Source of the DNA: Bidens hawaiensis
Lineage: Eukaryota > Streptophyta > Magnoliopsida > Asterales > Asteraceae
Assembly (NCBI GenBank): GCA_021521415.1
Contig: JAIQDT010000233.1
Span: forward strand, 930,001 to 994,000
DNA length: 64,000 nt
Reading direction: 5' to 3'
The notes beneath the pieces are model-generated. The model ran no database searches, was not told the DNA's origin, and was given only the letters and a program-made list of their open reading frames with translations. Both the position numbers and the translations under genes were made by a program. Below, piece by piece: positions 1 to 11,135 of the stretch; position 1 is the stretch's first letter; each line of letters begins with the position of its first letter.

Positions 1-492
1 AAAAAGGGTAACAAGAATTGAAAGTTACCATAATAAGAAACATTGTCAAATAAACGCTTAGGAAATTATGAAATGCATGGGCTTGATGATTTAAATGATT
101 TGTTGACATTAGCTGAAATCTGGAAAATTTAGTTGTATTTTGATAAGTGTTCATATGAAAAATGATAAGCTTGATTGTTCATAAACATAGATTGCAAATT
201 AAGAACTTAAAATCCGACTTAAACGTGCTATTTGAGATTATATGAACAAATCTGAAAATTAAGGATAAATTATAGGTTATAGTGTGTATATTTAATGCAT
301 GGGATGATTGTTTTGAAATTGCTAAGTCTAGTTGCTCGTCGGTAACTTTAACGGTCGAAAAACCGACTTTTAAACGTTAACCGACACAACGGTTTGGGAC
401 TGTTTTAGAGCAGCCCCTAAAGGTTGTATAATACTCACATATAATATAGGATGATATATGAGAAGAGGAGAAAATGACTAGACTTGGTCCTA

Positions 493-527
493 GACGGTTC
501 GTGTCGAAAAAACCGACACGAACCGTC
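493..527. repeat. Perfect 14-bp inverted repeat (hairpin)
   Basis: Arms 493-506 (gacggttcgtgtcg) and 514-527 are exact reverse complements around a 7-base loop of A and C. It lies in noncoding DNA of element A. No terminator tail or CTRR motif follows, so it is recorded only as a structure. Confidence 0.85.
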
Positions 528-1163
528 AAAAGTTGTATTTTAAGAAAATATTAACGAAAATGAAAAATGACATTTTTTATATAATAACTTCTAAAACTTA
601 ACTAATATATATGTAACAAGAGTTTTTTCAAGCCATAAAAGCCATATTTTACACGAAATGCCGATCGGTTCGTTTTAAACCCGAAACCGATAAAACTGGC
701 AAAACTAACGAAACCGACAAGATTTATAAATAAAATAAATAATTAATTAATATTTTCTTAAACTTTCCAGCAACTGAAACTTTAATATTTTAATATAATT
801 ATATAGTATCTTTATTAATTAATTTACTTAATAAACAATAGTCAACAAAAAACCGAACCATATGTGTGTTAAACTGTTAGGACTCTATTTGCTTGTGTGC
901 TTGCGTGAACATTAGCATACGAATAATAAATAAAGGATTTTTATAAACTAAGACTCAAATAAGGTTTTTATTAACAAAACGTGTACTAATATAGGACACA
1001 CGTATTTTGGAGAAAAAGGCTTCGAGCAGTGAGTATCTCTAAGAACCCCCTTGTTTTTTTTAAATGGAATTTTTATTTGTTTTATAATTGTTTTGGGGGA
1101 AAAGCATATTATTTATTACATATTGATTTTATTGATATTTTTAAAGGCATTTTATTTTACAAA

Positions 1164-1190
1164 CCCGTGTCAAACACGGGATGAGTCTAG
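1164..1190 (+). mobile_element. Helitron-like 3' terminus
   Basis: A GC stem-loop (CCCGTG, five-base loop, CACGGG; 1164-1180) is followed six bases later by CTAG (1187-1190) and then a T. Helitrons end in a short hairpin a few bases before CTRR and insert between A and T, which matches. The 5' TC end was not identified, so the element's length is unknown. The call rests on this terminus alone. Confidence 0.42.
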
Positions 1191-1565
1191 TTGGCTAAAT
1201 AACGGTTAACCCTATAAAGGGGCACATGAATATGGGTAGATCTATCGGGGTGACGCCCCCCTAACTCCATCACGTTGGGTTAGAAGTGGGCATATTTTGA
1301 GTCTGGTATGTATCAGGTTATCAACTATGATAGTCATACGTAATGTTGTATACTTTGCTCGTCTACAACATCATGATTTGTTAAAGAGGTGCCTATTGTT
1401 TTTATGATATAATGACTGTAGATCATTATACATGGGTTTGTGTTATAATGGCGGTAGACCATTATACACGGGATGTTTTTGATATCATTCGGGGTGTAGT
1501 GACGATTACACATGAATTAATATTGGTATATAATGACGAGAGATCATTATATGGATGCTATTTTC

Positions 1566-1568
<3 letters not shown>

Positions 1569-1618
<50 letters not shown>
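1569..1618. repeat. (TA)n microsatellite
   Basis: About 25 uninterrupted TA units directly abut the left end of the MITE. A second TA run (about 2301-2319) abuts its right end, so the MITE appears to have inserted into a TA tract. Confidence 0.95.
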
Positions 1619-1620
<2 letters not shown>

Positions 1621-2300
1621 GTGAGATCTAGAGAGAACTCCTCTTAAAGAGAGAACTAGAGAACTAGTAAAGAATTATTTTTAACTATTTTTAAAAAAAT
1701 ATTTTGTGATTTTTTTTCTTTCCTCCTTCTAATAAGATGATATTGATACTAAAAAAAAGAAAAAAACTTGTCGGTGTAATACTGTAGTGCATATGTGCAC
1801 TAATGCCTATTGCATATACACAATAGTGTTTTATTGCATATAATACAACACAGTTGAATTATCCAATACACACTATTGAATATATGTAAATACGACACTA
1901 ATAATTGTATGCAATACACATTATTGCATATATATAATACAACACTAATGCACATATACACTCTATCGATTTTTTTAATTTTTGTATATAATATAACACT
2001 ATTGCAAATATACAATACAAACAACTATATATATGATATTCAACACTATTTCAAATATTAAAATGCACACTATTGCACATATGCATTATAAAAAAAGTCG
2101 ATGTATTGCATATATGCATTACAACGTTAATTTTTTTTAATTTTTTTTATTTTTATATTTTTTTGTGGTGAAGAATAACAACATATAAGAAGGATGAAAG
2201 AAAAAAAAATTAAAAATATTTTTTTAATTAAATTAAAAATACTTCATTATTAGTTCTCTAGTTCTCTCCATAAAATGGAGTTCTCTCATGATCCTCTCCC
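1619..2300. mobile_element. MITE with long terminal inverted repeats
   Basis: The left end (from 1619, gggtgagatctagagagaac) is matched by the reverse complement of the right end (from 2300, gggagaggatcatgagagaa). Similarity continues for about 85 bp through gagagaactagagaacta and a T/A-rich stretch. The element is 682 bp, has no meaningful reading frame and is flanked by TA repeats on both sides, so the target duplication cannot be measured (TA or longer). The middle is built from degenerate repeats of ttgcatatatacaatac. It is a non-autonomous DNA transposon; a Tc1/mariner-like TA target is possible but the superfamily is not decided. Confidence 0.8.
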
Positions 2301-2511
2301 TATATATATATATATATATTATGGATTTTGAAATACTTCCATTGCTTATGGTAACTAATTGACGTATAATGGTCGCTAAACCACTATACCATGAGATTTA
2401 TGTAAATTAATGTCTGATTGCTATATTTTCATGATAAATTGATTGAAGGTTCGTTTGTTCGTTTGCTATGTTTTCATGATAAATTGATTATTTCAGTATA
2501 AAGGTTACATT

Positions 2512-2569
2512 ATATATGTGTGTGTGTGTGTGTGTGTGTATGTGTGTGTGTATATATATATATATATAT
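2512..2569. repeat. (TG)n(TA)n compound microsatellite
   Basis: A run of TG units passes into TA units, inside the LTR of element A. Confidence 0.95.
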
Positions 2570-2911
2570 GGACTATTTTGATTATAAAGGAAAACTCACC
2601 AACACAATGTGTTGACAAACGATTTTTAATATGTTTTTCAGGTAAGTGATGGCCTAGTGACGATCAAGGAAAAGAGGCGGGTGGTGTTTGAATATGGGAA
2701 ATAATTTGGGACATGTAATAACCGTGTTTTTATACATGTGTAGACTTTTATTTTAATAATAATAAAGTTTCTTTGAAAAGTTAAACTTTGATTATTATTA
2801 TTATTATACTATATTGTATTATGATTGGCTAACGACAACTGTCACAACCCAAACAACTTGGTCAAAAGTCTTCCGCTGTTTAAGTTAAGGTTTTCGGGGT
2901 TTGACAGAAGT

Positions 2912-2924
2912 TGGTATCAGAGCC
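2912..2924 (+). promoter_or_regulatory. Primer binding site of element A (tRNA-iMet)
   Basis: tggtatcagagcc lies five bases after the LTR end at 2906. It is complementary to the 3' end of plant initiator tRNA-Met, the usual primer of Tekay/Del-type Gypsy and many Copia elements. The bases after it (agagaattagaaa, later ctataacc) resemble the leader of element G after its own primer site. Confidence 0.8.
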
Positions 2925-3856
2925 AATCGTTATAGAGAATTAGAAAATATAGATTTTTCTAAACTATAACCAAATATTCAAACACGCGCTCTCTTGCTCG
3001 TCACGTGAAGCAAAAAGGTACACATGGGTGAAGTTAATTTTAATTATTAATACGTTAAATTGGAAGTTATTAATATATTATATTTATTAATTGTTTTATT
3101 TTCTAGCGATTACTTAGCATGGATTATGTAACATGTCACAAAAGCCTAGTTCACACTATTATCAAGATTCGCAACATCGACAGCAAGTCGAAGGACCGCC
3201 CCCCAACATCTTCTGTTGTGTCATTAATTGTGTACGGTGCCATACCTTTTCTTTGGATCTTTATATTCCTTTTAGAGAAATTATTCACACGCTCCTAGAG
3301 CCTATTTCCCACTAGTCTTAGGCCATATTTCATCTTCCTACGCAAGATCTGTTTGAAATCATTGCTAAGGATGACGATGCGAACCTACCTCTCCAGATTC
3401 TAATGATGCGTAACTCCGTTATCGATATTGTTGTTGTTTTAACTCAAGAACCTACCTATGGAATACTTAGACTTCTAGTAATTCCTTTCTATTACTCTTG
3501 ATAGATATCATATAACTTAGATATTTTGGTAAGGAAAATTTGAAAACTTTTGATTGGTGCTGATGCGTATTCACACCTATTTAGTAGTTATTTTAGTAAC
3601 TCTAAAAAAGTACGATAATTTTCCATTTTCACGATGATCTTTTGGGTTGATTATTGATTATTATGCGGTTGTGAATATTTCCTATATTTATTCACACGCC
3701 TTCAATAATTAACAATGACCTTTGTCTATTTCTGCTATCAAAAAATAATAGAAATGACAATAAATCACCCTTATTAAGACAAACACCTGCCATTAGAAGA
3801 TCTAAGTTATAAACCTTCTTTGAAAAATTAGCTCAATAAATCACACACTACATTAA
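2925..3856 (+). other. Internal leader region of element A with a small unrecognised frame
   Basis: This is the 5' internal part of element A, cut at its right by the solo LTR. It contains a 60-codon frame at 3133-3315 that begins MSQKPSSHYYQ; a further open stretch in the same region (about 3320-3470) reads like protein but is separated by stops. I do not recognise a family. A pyrimidine-rich tract ending in tag just before the frame (about 3085-3106) could be a 3' splice site. From 3490 to 3856 nothing coding is visible. No gag motif was seen, so whether this belongs to A's coding region or to other inserted DNA is open. Confidence 0.35.
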
Positions 3857-4021
3857 CACTATGTAACATCCTAAATATTCTAATAATAAATAAAGAAAGT
3901 TGCGTTAAATTGTCGTGTGTTAAATAATATTAACTAGCATCTAATAAGGAAAAGATCATGGACTTGGACTAATTAAGATGGATTAAAGGGAATGGGCCTT
4001 AGGTCCATGGGCTTTAGGGGA

Positions 4022-4029
4022 TATAAATA
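4022..4029 (+). promoter_or_regulatory. TATA box of the solo LTR
   Basis: tataaata follows about 160 bp of U3 and precedes a short C/A-rich leader (accctaaaacc). It is the best TATA candidate in the LTR. It would place the start of transcription near 4055, leaving about 2.1 kb of R-U5. Confidence 0.6.
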
Positions 4030-4593
4030 TCCTCTTAAACCACCCTAAAACCCTAAATCCTCATTTCTTTCCATCCTAATCTCTACACACTCAAAAACAC
4101 ACACATATCACTACACCATATACGACCGAGGGGGAGACGAGAGAGATTTGAGTCCAAACGGACATTAGCTTGTATTAGATCTTTATTACACGAGCTATAT
4201 ACAAGATCTAGAGTTCATAAACGAGCTAAACGAGATCCAAACGAGCACTAAAGATATGTTCTTGACCCTTTAAAGTATACGTTTTTATAAGCGTTTAGCC
4301 TTGGAAATTAGAACGAGAATAGATCGGGTATAGACAAAAAGTAAAGTTGTAAACATGTTGCTAAAACGAAGCTAATGAACTCATAAACCTATGCGGCTTG
4401 ATTAAATGAACCCATAAGATCTAGTTTTGAACGTTTTAATCTTAAAGGTCCAAACATTATGCACTTTCGGGTCGTGTTTTATCCAAAAATGGCCACGGGA
4501 ACGTTTGCGAGAATAATCAACCTCTTATCAATATATTACACATTAAAACGGAATGATTATAGGGGTTTTAGGATGAGCCGTAGCCGCTGCTGG

Positions 4594-4815
4594 GTAACTT
4601 CGCCCGCAGCAACTTCGCCCGGCATGTTCGCTTGCAAGTAAGTTCACCAGCTGTGAACTTTGCCTGATAGTTAAGTTCGCCGGATGTTAAGTTCGCCACT
4701 GGTTAAGTTCGCTACTAGCAAAGTTCGCTGATGTTAACTTCGCTAGTAGCTAAGTTCGCTGATGTTAACTTTGCCAGTAGCTAAGTTCGCTTAAGTTAAG
4801 TTCGGTAACGAATCA
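4594..4815. repeat. Degenerate tandem repeats of a taagttcgcc-type unit
   Basis: Around ten spaced copies of (a)agttcgc(c/t) or aacttcgc occur at roughly 15-20 base intervals inside the solo LTR. Spacers such as tagtagc and gatgtta recur. Confidence 0.8.
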
Positions 4816-4944
4816 GATAGCGAATCAGACTTAATACGTTATGAAGAATGGGTTAACAAATTAGAAAGTAAATTAAAATCCTAATTGAAAATGTGTTAAG
4901 TCAGTTAATGAAAATAAAATTTTTCCAAGCTGACCTGGCAGCTT

Positions 4945-5036
4945 ACCCCAGCCAGGGGCTCTGCCCCTTGGACCCCGCGAGGGGCTGCCGCCCCTAGAAC
5001 CCCGCTGCCAGGGGCGCTGCCCCCGGACCCCTGTTT
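4945..5036. repeat. GC-rich block of inverted GGGGC..GCCCC motifs
   Basis: In otherwise AT-rich DNA this block carries three repeats of aggggc(t/g)ctgcc(g)cccc followed by ggaccccgc or gaaccccgc. Each can fold on itself. It sits in the R-U5 part of the solo LTR. Confidence 0.8.
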
Positions 5037-5488
5037 GTTGTGGGTTATATAAAGATAGAAATACGATACGAGTAGTAATAGTTAATTGATACGTGTAATT
5101 GTTATACAGTTAGTCATACACAGCTCAAGAAAAGGGGATTACCATAAACGGTGAACGTAACCGCATTCAGGTGAGTTTCTAGCCCCATTTCCTTGTTATG
5201 TTTTCAGGGCTGTGTGCATACTCGATGTGATAGTTAATACCCTTACCTTAACTGGTAAGTGTATGCCTTATATGGTTTATATGTTGTGTATGTATATCTT
5301 AAATGTGAATGAAAGCTTGTCGGTATGTGAACGATCTTCGGATATTGCACATGCTAACAAGGAAGGTATGTTTATGATAGATGAATGTGTATGATAGATA
5401 TATGTACAATATATGAGTATGTATGAATGATTAAAGAAAGTATGTATGTTATGGGTATGTAAAGACGGTATGTACGAAGATAAGAAAA

Positions 5489-5672
5489 GGGGACCAGACC
5501 CTAATAATATATGAGATAGAAGGGACCAGACCCTAATAATATCTGAGATATAGAAGTAAAAAGGGACCAGACCCTAATAATATCTGAGATAGACAAGAAA
5601 GGGATCAGACCCTAATAATATCTGAGATAGACAAATGAAAGAAGGACCAGACCCTAATAATATCTGAGATAG
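5489..5672. repeat. Five tandem copies of a 32-41 bp unit
   Basis: Each unit carries ggaccagaccctaataat followed by atctgagatag and a short A/G-rich spacer of variable length. The fourth copy has gggatcagacc. The array lies in the solo LTR. Confidence 0.9.
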
Positions 5673-6138
5673 AAAAGGACAGTAATTTATATAGTATGAA
5701 AGTATTAAAGTACGAATGTATGTATGACTTATGTAATAAAGGTAAATTTGTAAAGTAATTATTATGTATCTTCGGATGCATAATTGAAGGTAAGTGTATG
5801 TATTGTATAATGTGTGATTAACTAGAACTCACTCAGCGTAGCTGACTTTTTGTATACACGCAGGTGAGTAGATTGAGGCAGTTCGCTTGATGAGGACACA
5901 TGGCATCGAATTGAAGACACTGACGTCTCAAGGGAATGTTATGATGTTTTTAAGACTATGTTTTGTTTTTAAATAACTGTTAGTGTTTGATAAGACAAGA
6001 ATTGAAAGTTATGTAATGTTTTATGGTTGAAGTTTTATATTCCACGTAAAGTTTTAATTAACTCTGATATTTAGAACTGCGTTTATGAGTAAATCCAACA
6101 CCAAATGTAGGGTACCGGTAACGGGGCCTTACACACTA

Positions 6139-6421
6139 CATTGAAGCAACAGAACTAAGGATGTAGTGCAAGTGAAGACACTAACAATATCGCTAATAAT
6201 AGATATTTTAGCGGGGAATTATACCCAGAGTCACAACTCGGAAAGGAAAATAAGAGGGGGGTGATGGCGGTGTACCCATGGTACACGTGGGGACTACCCA
6301 CACTGGCGCTAGCTTGTATTACACAATTTCAGTTAATAAATAGTAATCAAACTAAATGTCATACTTTTTTATAGACATTAATTAATTTCTTCTTAGAAAG
6401 ATAAAAGTAACTTACTGTTAA
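6139..6421. other. Unassigned noncoding DNA between solo LTR and element B
   Basis: Presumed continuation of element A's internal DNA across the solo LTR. It contains a near-palindrome around a CCATGG core (about 6270-6286). No gene was seen. It ends TTAA (6418-6421), which matches the TTAA after element B's right LTR (62823-62826). Confidence 0.4.
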
Positions 6422-8423
6422 TGTGGCATTCGTCAATTTCAGGTCACTTTTGTTATGTAAACCCGACCCGTTTGTAACCCGAACATTTCATATATATAAA
6501 ATATTGGATTTTTTCATTTAAAATATATAAAATATTGGATTTTAATATTTGTTTTATTATGCATTGTTTGACCATTTAAACATACCCATTTTCATGCAAA
6601 CCATAAAAGAAACTTTATACCCAACCCTTCACTCTTTCCCTATATAAACAAGCTCATCTCTTTCATTTCCACCTTGTTCATCTCTCATCTTTTCTATCCC
6701 AAACAAAGAACACAACTTCATTTCTTCAAGGTTTCTTAATAATCAATCAAGAATCATTCTTTAATTTTTGTTTTGTTACTTAACTTATGGTTGAACAACA
6801 TATATATAATATACACCCCTTGTTACCTTTGGTGGTCAGTTTTCCGGTCTCGATTGGTGAAGTGTCGGGCCTCGTAAGGCAAGGCTAAATGGAGGACTTT
6901 GGTGGTCTTTGGTATATATTTTCCGCATCTAAACATCTAACATTGTTATTTCTTACTAACCATGCTTAAATTATGCTCATCTTGCTTATTTATTAAGTTC
7001 CATGGTTATGGGTTTGAAGAGACTAGCCTCGGTTTAACCGTAAATAGCTCCAAACTGTAAACCAAACTTTGTTTACTAGTTTTGTTAAATAATTGTTTAA
7101 ACATGCTTATTGTTAGATTTAAGTTTCTAAAATAATTTATATAAGTTTTATGGTTATGGGTTTGTTGAATCTTACCTCGGTCTTAACCTGAAACAAGATC
7201 CGAACCGAAAACCGAACTTTCGTTTAAAGACTATAGTGTTAACTTTTTTTGGTTGTAAAACTTAAGTATCTTCATTTATAAATTATTATACAAGTTCCTT
7301 GATATTTGGACATATGGAAACCATATATGAACTTATTGTGAGATGGAAACCGAACCAAACCGAACTAAACCGATTTTCACTTGCTTAAGACACACAAGTG
7401 TGTTTTTAGCTATCAAGACTTGTATGAATATTTAAAAATACTTTAGAAACTGATTTTAATTATTTTCCTAAGTACTTGGAAATTTTGGATCCAAATTGAT
7501 CTCATAACAAAGTTTGGACCGACAAAATCGAACACTCGCTTAACAGACGTTGTTAGTTCTAAAACAATAGAACTACATACTTGGTTAAGTCTTATTAAAT
7601 TTTATTGAGTTATCTCATAACATTTATTATTTTGGAAAGTTGACTTTTGGTTTGACCAAATATCAAGACCCAAACCAACAACCCGAACACTCGTTAAAAC
7701 CCGTTTTAGTATCTATATTATAAAGAGACTTGCGTTCTTGCATTTTTACCCACCTTATTACTTAACATAAATTGAGTAATATTAAGGATAGATACTTTAA
7801 CCCGGTTTCGAGCAAACTTATATTTTCAAAGGACTATTGTTATAAATTCCTATTTATTTACATTTTAAACCTTAAACTTTAATTGCTTCATTTCTCATCA
7901 TGTATTTTATTTAAAGACTTCCAAGACAACTTTTCTAATATAAGACCTTTTCCTTTAGGCTTTGTTCGTTAAACCCGTCGTTCCGGTTAAACTCCAAATC
8001 ATCCATCTTTCAAGTTTATTACTTGAACATGAGTACTTTCATACCCCGTTTTTCATCTTTCGTTTTGGGGGTGATATTGAATACTAATTTCAAACTAAAT
8101 GCTTTATACTTGAGTCTTAAACCACAAACTTCATTGTATACTTTACTTAAATAAATGCTCGATTTGGTGTTCTATGCTTACATGTTATATGCTAATGTGC
8201 TTACCGCTTTTGGAGGATTGATTGATAAATCCTTAACTATTTGGTATTCTCTTATAGTAAGGTGTCGTAATGTGTTCTTATTAACAATTTCATACAAAAT
8301 CCTAAACTATTTGGTATTCTATTATAGCAAGGTGTCGCTAATGTATTCTTATTAGCGATTTCATTTCATTCAAATTATTGCTATTATTTATTGTTTCGTA
8401 TACAAGTTGTGGAATTTCCTATT
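6422..8423 (+). repeat. Left LTR of element B, first part
   Basis: About 2.0 kb matching the right LTR (46077-46317 plus 60728-62448), interrupted at 8423 by element C. The LTR resumes at 28661, after the duplicated CTATT. A TATA box lies at 6641. Small reading frames here, such as 8155-8355, look incidental. Confidence 0.88.
6641..6648 (+). promoter_or_regulatory. TATA box of element B LTR
   Basis: tatataaa within ccctatataaacaagc, about 220 bp from the LTR start, followed by a pyrimidine-rich leader (ctcatctctttcat). The same box occurs in the right LTR at about 46304-46311, just before the F insertion. Confidence 0.65.
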
Positions 8424-9883
8424 TGATGTGCTAAAAGTAGTCAAATAATTATTAACTAAAATTATACTAATCTAGACACTAAGTAATACTCTAGACCCTT
8501 AAACTTACTTATACTACTAACCGGCAAGTGAACCGTTCGACTCTAGTACAACTAAGTAAGTCCGGATATCGAACCCACGAGACTCTTTAAATTACGAAAC
8601 TAGCAAACAAGACTCAACAACAAGACACGACTATTTATTAATAATATTTAAGGGGGAATTTTATACTAATTAATTAAAACTCTAAATACTAATTGACTAA
8701 TAATTAATACCTAATAATGATTAACTAATGATTACTTTAATTAACTAATTAATAAACTAATAATAAAATAATAAAACCAAACCCTAATTTATATAATAAT
8801 AATAATAAAACATAATCATATCCTTAAAACTAATTAATTAATATAAAACCTTTAACCTAATTACTTTTAAACTAATAAACAATTAAAAACTTAGATTAAT
8901 ATAGATGACAAAGATAACTACCTAGGCTAGAATCCCCAAAGTTACGGTTATTAATTAAATGGAAAACTCAAGTTATGGAACTGGGATCATGAAATAGACC
9001 CTTGACAGAAAACCTGAACATGACCCTTGAACTTCAAGAAGACGCCTATGGATTTCCAACAAGTTTTAAGACTCACCAGTTTTATAAATTAAACTTCCTT
9101 ACGGTTATTTAATAATTATGTCTAAGTATCTTTTATGAAGAAAACCTACCTTAAAGCGCGGAATTCAAAGATAGCAAAGCAAACTCAATTAACTTAATAG
9201 ACTAAGCTGACAATCAAATCTAGACGGACTCCTTACGAAGAACTAAATCTAGTAATCCCGACAAGCAAAGATCTATCAATAGCCTATCACCTTACATCTT
9301 TCTAGGCTATCAGCTCACTTTTTTTAATTGATTTTATTGTTTCTATGATTTTAATCGATATTAATCACAAACTAGTCAAGAACACACAGTAAATGACCTA
9401 ACAAAACCCTATCCTATGAAACAATCAACAAGGGCAATGTGAAAAAATAAATCCAAATAAACAAAACCAAGCAATCATATGCATTAATTAAATCAAACTC
9501 AACAATTTACTTAAAACATAAAATCCATAACGAAACGAAATCCAAACAAAATCAAACCGAACAATGGTTCATCACGACCTAGGTAGTTTATGAAATTTAG
9601 CCTAGCATCATAAAGTCTAAATCAAACAAAATAAGTAATACTGAAAACATGGTGAAAATCTAATAAACGAAAGATTAAAGGCGATAAAACCCGTAATCTC
9701 CAAACGTGAACGTATAAGTCTTCACCGGTTGTCCTCTTGCCTTCAAAATCACCAAGAAACGCGAAAATATGCTCCACGAACTCTAAAATTCGGCTGGTGG
9801 CTTCAGGTTATGTTCAAGTTTAAGTTAAAGATGTTTAAATACCCAAAACAAGGCCCAACTTGAAGCAAAAACAAATTAAAAAT
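8424..9883 (-). repeat. Left (3') LTR of element C, first part
   Basis: It aligns with 15573-16792 and then with 28094-28340 of the right LTR with scattered substitutions. It carries the Athila-type block near gcaagtgaaccg and cggatatcgaacc (8525-8575), which near the U5 end is shared in form with elements F and H. Interrupted at 9883 by the CACTA transposon. Confidence 0.88.
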
Positions 9884-10299
9884 CACTACGTGAAAATTGA
9901 CCTTCGGCAACATGAAAAAAGTGTGGCCGTAGGCCTTTAGCCACACACATTTTCTTCAGGTCATATGTGGCCAAAGGTCACGACACCGTGGGTATGATAT
10001 GGCCACACACAGTTTTTAGTGGCCTTATGTGGTAATAAGTGTGGCTAAAGGGTACATGCATTAGTTGCTGGCCATCAAGAAGCCTCTCCAATAAGTGTGG
10101 CTGAACGGTAGAAAATGGCCACATGACTATTTCCTATGAGTGACCATTGCACGTATATAGCCACATGAATTATTATTTCAGCCACATGAATTTTACAATA
10201 ATGTGGCCAATAGGGTTGTGTTAAGCTTGCATTGTGACCTATACCGTGTGGATATAGCAAAGAAATGGTCACTTAAATTTAATAATAGAGTGGCTAATT

Positions 10300-10860
10300 A
10301 TATGATATAGACACTGGATATTACATTAAAAGTGGCTAAATATGTTTACTTGCCACTCAAACACTCATTTGTAGATTATAGTGTGGCTATTGTCTTACCA
10401 TTTGTCACACGTAATGCTTTTCGTAATTTAAAGTGTGGCTATTGTCAAACTCTTCGTCACACATAGTGAGTACTGTGTGGCTAATCATATCATATAGACA
10501 CCGGAGGTTATTGTCAATGTGGCTAAAAATGTGAACTTACTAGTCAAACACTCTTTTGTAGTTTGTGGTATGGCCATTGTCTTACCGTTTGTCACACATA
10601 ATGTTTTTCCTAATTTAAAGTGTGGCTATTGTCATACTTTTCGTCACACATAGTGGTGTATTGTGTGGCCAATCATATCATATAGACACTGGAGGTTATT
10701 GTCAATGTGGCTAAAAATGTGACCTTGCCACTCAAACACTCTTTTGTAGTTTGTGGTGTGGCCATTGTCTTACCGTTTGTCACACATAATGCTTTTGTAA
10801 TATAAAGTGTGGCTATTATCATACTTTTGGTCACACATAGATAAATGTGGCTATTTCATA
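10300..10860. repeat. Three tandem copies of a 187-bp unit within the CACTA element
   Basis: The anchor gtggcta followed by (a)aatgtg or tatg and then cactcaaacactc or tagtcaaacactc occurs at 10332, 10519 and 10707, giving a period of 187-188 bp. Each unit has several gtgtggct/tcacacat sites, so the duplication multiplied candidate protein-binding sites on the left side of the element. Confidence 0.85.
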
Positions 10861-10964
10861 AGTTTAACAAACCCAATAACATAAATTCAAAACAATTTTA
10901 CATTAACAAACCTTCACTAATAAGTTATGAATTCAAAATATTTGAAACTAATACTAATTACTAC

Positions 10965-11135
10965 CGACCTCAAACTTTCTCATAAACTCATTAAATTGTT
11001 TTTGTCTCCTTTCTTCATTTTCCTTAAGTTCTTTTTCCATTTATTCCATTTGTTTCATTCATTCTTCCAACTCGTTTCTTGACTTCCTTTCATCTTTTTC
11101 CATTTCGGCTCTAACTTTTTGAACCTAAAATTGTT
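10965..11135 (-). pseudogene. Possible coiled-coil transposase scrap in the CACTA element
   Basis: Read on the minus strand this stretch gives a charged, E/K/R/M/Q-rich helix-forming sequence (for example MEKDERKSRNELEE) broken by two stops. Its 5' side is bordered by a sequence that could be an intron end. C-terminal coiled coils of this kind are typical of plant Ptta/En/Spm proteins. The stretch is short and low in complexity, so it could also be chance. No DDE domain or zinc motif is visible anywhere in the element. Confidence 0.3.

Larger units (their letters stand above)
1..2906 (+). mobile_element. Partial LTR of element A (Ty3/Gypsy-like), 3' part
   Basis: This AT-rich stretch ends in tttgaca at 2906 and is followed five bases later by a tRNA-iMet primer site, so it reads as the 3' part of a 5' LTR on the plus strand. 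Its left end was not found and may lie outside the window. Within it sit a perfect hairpin (493-527), a Helitron-like end (1190), a MITE (1619-2300) and microsatellites. A short motif of the form taatg..gtagatcattata recurs near 1410, 1447, 1531 and 2369, which suggests internal repeats of the LTR on both sides of the MITE. No coding region was seen. The Gypsy assignment rests on the primer site and on the leader after it, which resembles that of element G. Confidence 0.55.
3862..6133 (+). mobile_element. Solo LTR, 2.27 kb, with CACTA target duplication
   Basis: The segment begins TGTAACATCC and ends GGGGCCTTACA, giving the terminal inverted pair TGTAA/TTACA. CACTA lies immediately before (3857-3861) and after (6134-6138). 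There is no second LTR and no internal region, so this is an LTR left by recombination between the two LTRs of a full element. A TATA box (4022-4029) gives the plus orientation and lies only about 160 bp from the LTR start. Three internal repeat zones are listed separately. The size and TGTAA ends fit a Tekay-type Gypsy LTR; that family call is inference. Confidence 0.9.

Noticed and set aside
1412..1624. 70-codon plus-strand frame ending in YIYIYI
   Set aside because: Largely the TA microsatellite; likewise 17142-17535 and 19551-19736.
5489..5672. Possible CRISPR-like array of regular repeats
   Set aside because: The units vary in spacing, the spacers are A/G-rich and similar to each other, and it lies within a plant LTR.
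3857..6138. The flanking CACTA words as ends of a CACTA transposon
   Set aside because: They are direct, not inverted, and lie outside TGTAA/TTACA termini, so they are the five-base target duplication of the LTR.
10075..10272. 65-codon minus-strand frame with repeated HVA words
   Set aside because: Translation of the CACTA subterminal repeats.
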